The notes under the pieces: model-generated | Told to the model about the DNA's origin: nothing | Database searches by the model: none | The model's input: the letters and a program-made list of their open reading frames with translations, nothing else | In this document: positions 57,401-64,000 of the stretch, one piece after another | How positions within the stretch are numbered: position 1 is the stretch's first letter | Layout of the letters: each line of letters starts with the position of its first letter | NCBI RefSeq assembly: GCF_949987515.2 | Contig: NC_082689.1 | Location: 68,322,267-68,386,266 of the forward strand | Direction of reading: 5' to 3' | DNA: 64,000 nucleotides | From: Delphinus delphis | Lineage: Eukaryota > Chordata > Mammalia > Artiodactyla > Delphinidae | Program-made: the position numbers and the translations under genes

Positions 57401-58439
57401 CAGTTCCTTTCATTTGGATGGCAAGCTATGGGAGCAATGCAAAATCTTAAGCCACCACAGGAAGAAGAAAAAGAATCCTGTTATTTAAACTATATTTTAC
57501 AGGTAAATGCTAGGAATTGTGGCTTTCAGTTGATATTTCCTTGTTATAATTTGGTGGTATTTGCAACAAGGTTTTAATAATTTTGACCTGTGTTTTATTA
57601 CTTACCAGTAATTTTATAGATAACAACCATACTAAAGCAAAATCAGAGAATGGACACAAATATGGTAGAATTTAGAGAGAACACAGTTCATTTACTTCTA
57701 ACAAGGCAATATGAAATCCCTCTGTTGCTATAAAGGGTCACTCTCAAATCAGGGTTTTCTGGATTGTTTGATTAGACAATATTTTAAGAATAAAGAGAAA
57801 ATGTTCCTGTAATAATGTGATGGTTTCATTGACTAGGAAATAAGGTTTCCTTTTTTAAAATCTCCTTTTTGTAGAGCATTAACCAATACTCTCCATAATG
57901 ATAATTACTTTATTTCTAAATTGAGGAAACTGGTAGAAAATAAAATCTCCTTTGCTGGCAGTCAGTAAATGTTCAAACAACAACCACCTTGAAAACAGAA
58001 TCAGCAGGATTCCTCAGAATGTAGAACAGAGAAAAGGGAATTGATTGAGATGGTGCCCAACAATAATAATTTATGAAGTGCGGTGTTTTATATGTACATA
58101 TTAGTCACACACACGAACCATCTCTGAGAATGTATATTGAAATTTGATAGGAGAAAAAAGTGAATGGGGCCTCCCTTTATTTTATGGTCTGTAAAATTGG
58201 AATTTATAAGAAATGAGTTCACATAACATACTAAGAAAGCAGATCAGAATATCTCTGCTTCATTTCAATGTTATGAGTGAAACTAGAAGAAATAGATTAA
58301 AAGATGTTATTATACTGACAGACGTTCAATAAGTCACGTGAAATGACTTAGTATTATTAAATTGAGGACTATTTCTGTAAATTTTCCTAAACATAAACAT
58401 CTCATTAGAGCTACCAGCTCCCTGTCTTAGGGAGACATT
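54440..58439. other. Four kb of mostly unique AT-rich DNA
   Basis: No repeat that I can name with confidence, except a possible old repeat near 56,130-56,290 ('tctgtcaaggttggaagggttc') sharing its theme with 33,400. The frames present are short. This could be unique intergenic or intronic DNA. Confidence 0.45.
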
Positions 58440-58450
58440 CTGTGGGATTT

Positions 58451-58656
58451 TTTTTTTTTTTTTTTTGCGGTACAGGCCTCTCACTGTTGTGGCCTCTCCC
58501 GTTGCGGAGCACAGGCTCCGGACGCGCAGGCTCAGAGGCCATGGCTCACAGGTCCAGCCGCTCCACGGCACGTGGGATCTTCCCGGACCGGGGCACGAAC
58601 CCGTGTCCCCTGCATCGGCAGGCGGACTCTCAACCACTGTGCCACCAGGGAAGCCC
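58451..58656 (-). mobile_element. CHR-type SINE, young short subtype, in a MIR
   Basis: Complete, with an A-tail of about 18 T on the plus strand. Perfect target duplication 'ctgtgggattt' at 58,440-58,450 and 58,660-58,670; three extra bases ('gta') lie between the SINE head and the right copy. The surrounding MIR (58,675-58,760) is split from any left part. Confidence 0.94.
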
Positions 58657-58670
58657 GTACTGTGGGATTT

Positions 58671-58765
58671 TGAATCCCAGTTCTCCCACTTATTAGCTGT
58701 GTGATCATAGGCAAGTTATATACCCCTCTGAAACTCAACCGCTGGTTGTTTGCATATAAAATAGG
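58671..58765 (-). repeat. MIR SINE fragment
   Basis: 'ttgaatcccagttctcccacttattagctgtgtgatcataggcaagttatatacccctctgaaactcaacc' is reverse MIR core. The SINE inserted at its edge. Confidence 0.85.
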
Positions 58766-59990
58766 TGCACTGTGCTGGTGTCATGGTTTATACAAAATTC
58801 CAGAGTATCTTCCCTTTAGTAAATATGAATAAATGTTATATTTTCTTTCCTCTTCACCTCTTCCTCCTCCCCCCTTCTTGTTTTCCTCCTACATTTGATT
58901 TTTCCTTGTCCATCATCTTCTTATTAAATTCCCTACTACCGCCACCTCATTTAGAATTACCATATGATTTCAGCTCTCCCTTGACTCAGACTTCACTAGA
59001 TTAAAGGCAAATGTGGCACAACTGCAGTGGCCAAAAATAGTTATCTTGATAAGTTAATGGAAAGGAAACAAGGGGAAGAGAACTGTGGTGCCTCAGTTTC
59101 TCAGCCTTTCATTAACTCCACCTTTAAAATGTGTCTAATGATGTAATGAAATGGTTCTGAAGGAGCCTCTCAGAGGAGCTGGCTTGAGGATAATGATGGG
59201 AAATGTGTCTCAGGCTGATTGGCCTTGCTGCTAGCAGAACTATATGCATGGTACTCTGTAGGGGCGGGGTGATGTTGGGGAAGGAGTTAAGAATTCAGTA
59301 GCAAAAGCTGAAGAAATTATGAGGATTCTGACATTTAAGAATTTCTTTTTGCAGTGCCTTATAATTTTTAAATGTCAGAGAGAATTGGAGTGGCTATTAA
59401 GTCAGAGATCTTAGCACAAAGTTAAGTCAGTTTTATTTTGCTAAAATTGGCTTGTTTATTTCTAACAAGTAAGCATCACACTCCAAAGTGACCATATCTT
59501 TTCCTCATCTGTAACTACTCTATCATTGGTTTTAAGACCAAGGGCCACAATTTCAAAGACAAAGTAATAAAAGAAAAGCAGATTCAGTTTATTGGCTATA
59601 GGGGTTTTTGTCTGTTAGGACAATAAAACAAGAAAGAAGCTAACATGTTTGCTGTGTTTCACATCCAAATAGTTTTATTATTGAGAGTGTTATCAATAAG
59701 TAGCATTAGTGCACCTATTCAGAGACCCCTGGGTCACCTTTAGAGTAATATTAATATTTAGATTTTCTATTATAATCAATTAGGCTGTAAAATGGTGTTT
59801 TTTCAAATGTAAATCCAAAGGAAAAAAATTCAGTAAATTACATTTTCAGCTAATTTGCTATCAATACAAGGCAAGAAATTTCTAAAATATGTAATAAACA
59901 GCAAGCTACTTAGTATGTGACTTGCTGGTAGGAAGAAGAAATTCTGCATGTATAACTGATTCTGCTCTTGAATTTTTTTCTGTGATCTTT
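58766..59990. other. Unique DNA
   Basis: A pyrimidine-rich patch (58,845-58,960) and a MIR-like 'gtgcctcagtttctcagcctttc' at 59,090-59,112. No gene. Confidence 0.4.
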
Positions 59991-60009
59991 GTATACAGAG
60001 AATTTTGGA

Positions 60010-60330
60010 AGGATTCGTTCCCCATATTTAAGGCTTGGTTCAAAGGTCATATTGTTAATGAAATTTTCCAAGACTCCCTCAGGTGGGAGCATTATCTCCC
60101 TACTCTGAATTTCTAATGTTTTATCTATACTTGGCATGCATTTCTTATTAGTTTCTACCTTATGTTGTCATTATTTCCATATAATTTGTATTTTTCCTAT
60201 TTAAATGTTAGTCCAGGAAAAGAGGGCATTTGTGTTGTTCACTTTTATATTCCCCTCACTGCTTTACCAAAAATAAATACTCAGATTATTAAAATATATG
60301 AATAAATGAATGAATGAATGAATGAATGCC
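60010..60330 (+). repeat. L2 LINE 3' end with (AATG)n tail
   Basis: 'aggcttggttcaaaggtcatattg', 'caagactccctcaggtgggagcattatctccc', 'gcatttcttattagtttctacc', 'gtccaggaaaagagggcatttgtgttgttcac', 'aaaaataaatactcagattatt', then '(tgaa)n' at 60,300-60,328. The TGAATG repeats are the normal L2 terminal microsatellite. Confidence 0.75.
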
Positions 60331-60479
60331 TCCCCACTTGTCGACTAACTGCCATAGTGAGATACATACACACACCTACACCCACATATTTGGCAGTTTT
60401 TCCATAAACAGACTTTGAAATTTCAGAGTCAAGAGTGATCCCACAGATTATTCTTTTCCACTGTTTGTCCATATTTTAC

Positions 60480-60590
60480 TCAGTAAGATGCTGAAGCTCA
60501 GAGAAACTGAATATTAAAAGCAAGATAAATAGTATGTCCAAGAACACATAGTGAAAGTACTTTTGAACTGGAAGAAAACTTATATATTAT
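60480..60590 (+). repeat. MIR SINE fragment
   Basis: 'agatgctgaagctcagagaaactgaatattaaaagcaagataaatagtatgtccaagaacacatagtg' matches the MIR core forward. Confidence 0.7.
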
Positions 60591-60614
60591 ATTGCTTGAT
60601 ACCTTCATTATTTT

Positions 60615-60690
60615 CTGACTATTTATATATGTATGTATGGATGGATGTCTGTACATATGCATGCACACATGTATATATGTGTTTATTATT
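60615..60690 (+). repeat. Degenerate TATG/CATG tract
   Basis: 'tatatatgtatgtatggatggatgtctgtacatatgcatgcacacatgtatatatgtg': alternating purine-pyrimidine DNA, a minor microsatellite. Confidence 0.7.
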
Positions 60691-61019
60691 TTTAATCAAA
60701 TAAGCCTAGAGAAGAAAGTGACTAGTAAAGGTCATATCAGGAATTACTGGCAGAGACTGGACTAGAATATTGTTCTCCCAGTCACACATATACATCCTAG
60801 AAAAGATTTTGTTTCTCTGATGCATGGACCCACTAGCTACTTCTCCATTTGGCTCAAACAAACCACCCACAGATGTTATGTGGGAACTGGAGCTGTGTGA
60901 GAATGGCCAATATAAATAAGTCTTGAAGACTCAGGTGAGATAACGCTGATCTCCAAGATGGCAAAACAATTTAAAACTTATGGCTACTTTTTACATTTAT
61001 GTTAGTATCTTACTTTCCT

Positions 61020-61210
61020 TTTTTTTCAAAGAATTTTTCTAGGGGTCATTGCATCCGATCCTCACAACTGTGAGGAAGACATGCATTCTCATATTCACCT
61101 CTCACCTTTGATGAGGAGAGACAGAGATGTGTTTCAGGTTATAAACTGAATAGGAGATTGAACCAGAATTTGAACCTAAATGTTTAAAGTCATAGCCTTT
61201 TGTCCTTTTC
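61020..61210 (+). repeat. MIR SINE
   Basis: 'catccgatcctcacaactgtgaggaagac', 'cattctcatattcacc', 'gatgaggagagacagagatg', 'aataggagattgaaccagaatttgaacctaaatg' is forward MIR order. Confidence 0.75.
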
Positions 61211-61855
61211 ACTTTCTGTTGTTGTCTTCATATTTATGTGAATGTGCATAAAAATGAGGAATGATTATGTTTCTAGAGACATGCTAACAATTATCCTAAT
61301 GAAATACTTTTTAATTGAGGAAAGCAAAATAATTTGTGAACTTGCATCATGAAGATGCCAGTGGCCATAAAGTTAGAGAAGGCCCCTTCACATTGTGTTC
61401 TTTATCCAAGTTGAGATTCGAACCTAAACATTCAGCCTATATTTGTTTAGTGATCCTGTTTTTACATTGTTTATTGGGTATCTCAGTAGCTTTTTATGTA
61501 AACAACAAAATCAAACACAGAAATGTAGTATGTGGAGACCAGCATAAACATGGCTAAGAGTTTGCAGTATCTTCCCAAATCCTTTTATGCATGTATAAAC
61601 ACATATTTAAACATATCATATAGGGATATTTAAAAATTTAACTATATGTGTATCATTCTATAATTGGCTTTTTAACTTCATGGTATGATTTCTATAATGT
61701 ATTTAACCACACTCCTGTTAATGGATATTTAGCTTGGTATTTTATTTTTTTCCTTTTATAGACTATTATGTAATGGACATTCTGCCCCTTACACCTTCAT
61801 AAACCTGTGATTATTTCAATATGATAAAATCTTACCTATAGAATTGCTGGGTATT

Positions 61856-62304
61856 GCAGGTTGGGTCTCCTAATAGCACACTCTAAGTTGAAGATTGCAT
61901 TTAGGAGGTATATTAGGAAGTGCTCCTGGGTCAATGCTGGTGGAATGGAAGGGAAGGAAGCAGGACTAGTGAGAAGTTGGCTACCATGCAGTCTCAAGGA
62001 ACCTTAGCTGATCCTCCAGGGAAATTTTAAGCTGGGCTGGCCCCTGGGATGGCTTGAGTTGTCTCACACTGGAGTGAGGTAGATGATTCTTAAATTGATT
62101 CGTCATTGGATGCAGGCTACCCAAGGAAGGAGGCTGGTCTGCCTTTGAGCAAGGTGGCTCTCTTTCAGACTCCTGAAGACTGTTGACAGCTTAGCGCTGT
62201 CTGCCAGCAGCCCTCCCAGCAGCTGGGGGAATGAGTTCCTACAAGGGAGTCTGGGTGGTGCATCACTGCACTGGGTCAAAGGCAGTGCATGTGATATAAA
62301 TTGA
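61856..62304. other. Unidentified insertion within L1M
   Basis: A 450-bp GC-richer segment ('ttgggtctcctaatagcac' to 'gcagtgcatgtgatataaattgataca') breaks the L1M text. It has LTR-like texture ('ggatgcaggctaccc', 'gtctcacactggagtgagg'), but I cannot name it. A short exact repeat 'aaattgata' at its right edge (62,296-62,330) may be part of an insertion footprint. Confidence 0.45.
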
Positions 62305-62880
62305 TACATTTATAAATTGATAAATTATACCAGATTACCAACCAAAAATTTGCTAAAATATACTGATTCCATCAACAGTGTGTGAGAATGCTTGTTGCCC
62401 CAAATTAACAACACTAAGAACTATCAATCTTTGTAATATTTGCCAACCTGATAGACAAAAATCCTCACTGTTGTTTTAGTTTACATTCATTTATTAGTGA
62501 GATTAATATCTTTTCATATATTTAAAGGCCATGCGTATTTCTTCTTTAGTGACTTGCCTGTTTATGCCACTTTTGCCATTTTCTATTGTGCTAATCTTTA
62601 TACAATAAGGATATTAGCCCTTTATTTGTCATTTATGTTGCATATGTTTTTCTGAGTTTGTAATTTGCTTTTTAATATTCTGTCTCCTTCAGTATAGTCT
62701 TTTATTTAGTCAAATCTATAGATCTTTTAAAATTTCTACCCTTTAAGGTTAGAAGGTCCTTTCTTTTCAAGATTATAAGCATATCTTCATATATTCTTAT
62801 AATACTTCATAGTATATTAACTCCATTTTGAATTTATTTTTATAAATATGTATAACATGATCCTACAATTAAAGTTGTGT

Positions 62881-63499
62881 TAAGGTGCCAAGATACAATA
62901 GGTACTGTATGCTAAATTATCTAGAGGGACCAGAACATGATGCAGCCACTACAATTTTATATCATAATGGTCGCAAGACTCTTCAACCTCTCAACTACAT
63001 CAAGGATAGACGAGGGTCACGATTTGCTAATTAAAGGAATGGATGTTCTTGTGATAAAGCTCCCTTACCCGAAGCCTCATGAATGTCCTATGAATCTCAC
63101 TATCATTGTCAGGGGGAGGGATGGCATAGGTGGGTCTCCCTTCTCTTTAAGGATACCATTTAGCAAGTTCAATGTGTCCTCTAAAGTTTCAGGACATGGT
63201 GAATAGGTGTCTGATGCATGATGGAGAACTTAAGGGACAAGTGACTAGCTTACTAGGTTCTTTGATGTTAGAATGAAGGACAGATTGCTGCTGATTGGCT
63301 GATCTGTATTCCCAGAATTTCTCAGAACAGAGTTTCCTGAATGTTTCCTATGATCAAAAGTTCCTTCACTATGCCCCTCAGTTCCTTCACTATGCCCCAC
63401 AGCACACCAGGTGGGGTCAGCTTAGGTCTTGTCCCAAAGGGTCACCAATGAGGGCAAACAGACATCAGCAGACCTCAGATCATATTTAAAGGAAAATGG
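62881..63499. other. Unidentified insertion within L1M, with a 21-bp tandem repeat
   Basis: A second segment with GC content above its surroundings. The 89-codon frame at 62,937-63,206 shows no known domain. It contains 'ctgctgattggctgat' (a CCAAT box on the minus strand) and two tandem 21-bp units 'gttccttcactatgcccc' at 63,360-63,380 and 63,381-63,401. It resembles an LTR but has no clear ends. Confidence 0.4.
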
Positions 63500-63757
63500 A
63501 GACAAGACAATGTTAGTTTATAATTGTGACCTATGAGTCCTGCTTCTTCAACATAATAGAGTGGTGTGAGACAAGGATGTAGCTTTTTTTCTCAACTGTT
63601 GCCAATTCTTCCAATATTATTTATAAAACAATGTGCCCTTTCATTCATGGATTTGAAATGCTATCTTTTTTAATATAATAAATTTAAGTATCTATCTCTT
63701 CCTGTACTCCACATTGTTCCAAGGATAGAATCATTATTTTTCATTGTCATATTTTTT

Positions 63758-64000
63758 ATTTTATTTTTTTAATTAATTAATTAATTTTTGGCTGCGTTGG
63801 GTCTTCATTGCTGTGCACAGGCTTCTCATTGCTGTGGCTTCTCTAGTTGCAGAGCATGGGCTGTAGGCGCGTGGGCTTCAGTAGTTGTGGTGCACAGGCT
63901 CAGTAGTTGTGGCTCGTGGGCTCTAGAGTGCAGGCTCAGTAGTTGTGGTGCACGGGTTTAGTTGCTCCGCGGCATGTGGGATCTTCCCGAACCAAGGCTC
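63758..64000 (-). mobile_element. CHR-type SINE, long subtype, cut by window end
   Basis: Tail 'ttattttattttttttaattaattaattaa', then 'tttttggctgcgttgggtcttc', several 'agtagttgtgg' units (reverse of 'ccacaactact'), and 'gctccgcggcatgtgggatcttcccg' at the end. The head lies outside the window. Long form like the copies at 7,377 and 39,200. Confidence 0.92.

Larger units (their letters stand above)
61600..63757 (-). repeat. Ancient L1M 3' region, interrupted twice
   Basis: Three blocks are reversed L1M: 61,600-61,855 ('gaattgctgggtattgcagg', 'aacctgtgattatttcaat'), 62,305-62,880 ('gtgtgagaatgcttgttgccc', 'ttagtttacattcatttattagtgagattaatatcttttcatat', 'gacttgcctgtttatgcc', 'ggatattagccctttatttg') and 63,500-63,757 ('ccaatattatttataaaacaatgtgccctttcattcatgg', 'ctccacattgttcc'). 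They are consistent with one element running in reverse, split by two unrelated segments (61,856-62,304 and 62,881-63,499). Confidence 0.7.

Noticed and set aside
62937..63206. 89-codon frame as a retroviral or host gene
   Set aside because: No motif of protease, reverse transcriptase, capsid or any host family is visible; length is near chance for the composition.
1..64000. CRISPR arrays, operons, bacterial promoters or phage genes
   Set aside because: The window is plainly mammalian: SINEs, L1, mariner, MIR and LTR. No regularly spaced repeat array was seen.

Overview
This looks like about 64 kb of nuclear DNA from a cetacean (dolphin or whale). The strongest evidence is 14 copies of tRNA-derived SINEs of the CHR type. 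They start GGGCTTCCCTGGTGG or GGGACTTCCCTGGTGG, carry RNA polymerase III A and B boxes, and end in an A-tail. Eight belong to one short, very uniform A-tailed subtype whose interspersed form I associate with whales and dolphins. A cetartiodactyl-type L1 and a mariner with GGGTTGGCCAAAA inverted ends fit the same group. I see no ruminant BovB and no pig PRE elements. The species assignment is inference from these repeats.

I found no intact protein-coding gene. The DNA is AT-rich and gene-poor, so it is intergenic or deep-intronic. The single clear gene-regulatory landmark is a CpG-rich island at about 19,800-20,640. It contains CCAAT-type and GC-rich motifs and a strong splice-donor-like site at 20,616, so it may be the promoter and first exon of a plus-strand transcript (coding or lncRNA). 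A second exon-like segment with a consensus donor lies at 26,808-26,938. Neither can be tied to a known gene from sequence alone.

Layout. 1-6,900: old MIR, L2 and L1M fragments plus one young SINE. 6,900-11,460: an old L1M interrupted by a CHR SINE, a 1.28 kb mariner and a MaLR-type LTR fragment. 11,470-15,760: L2, MIR, three young SINEs and an unassigned ancient repeat. 15,760-22,740: almost repeat-free DNA around the CpG island, including a purine (GGAA)n tract at 17.15 kb. 22,740-31,500: scattered SINEs, MIRs and a near full-length ERVL-type LTR. 31,500-40,390: L2, a MER5/MER20-like DNA transposon, L1 ORF2 debris, a chain of perfect AT palindromes at 36.48 kb, and two SINEs. 40,393-44,814: the most complete L1 here, with broken ORF1 and ORF2, a SINE nested in it, and an A-tail added before its normal 3' end. 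44,820-50,380: mostly unique AT-rich DNA, which is a candidate for conserved noncoding elements. 50,384-51,540: an ERV1-like LTR complex on the minus strand with an internal 133-bp direct repeat. 51,540-64,000: L2/MIR nests, two young SINEs, a long minus-strand L1M split by two unrelated segments, and a SINE cut by the window end.

The genes of the window are thus selfish elements: L1 supplies reverse transcriptase, the SINEs are its non-autonomous clients, and mariner and LTR fragments are fossil copies. Several clear target-site duplications allow the order of insertion to be read.
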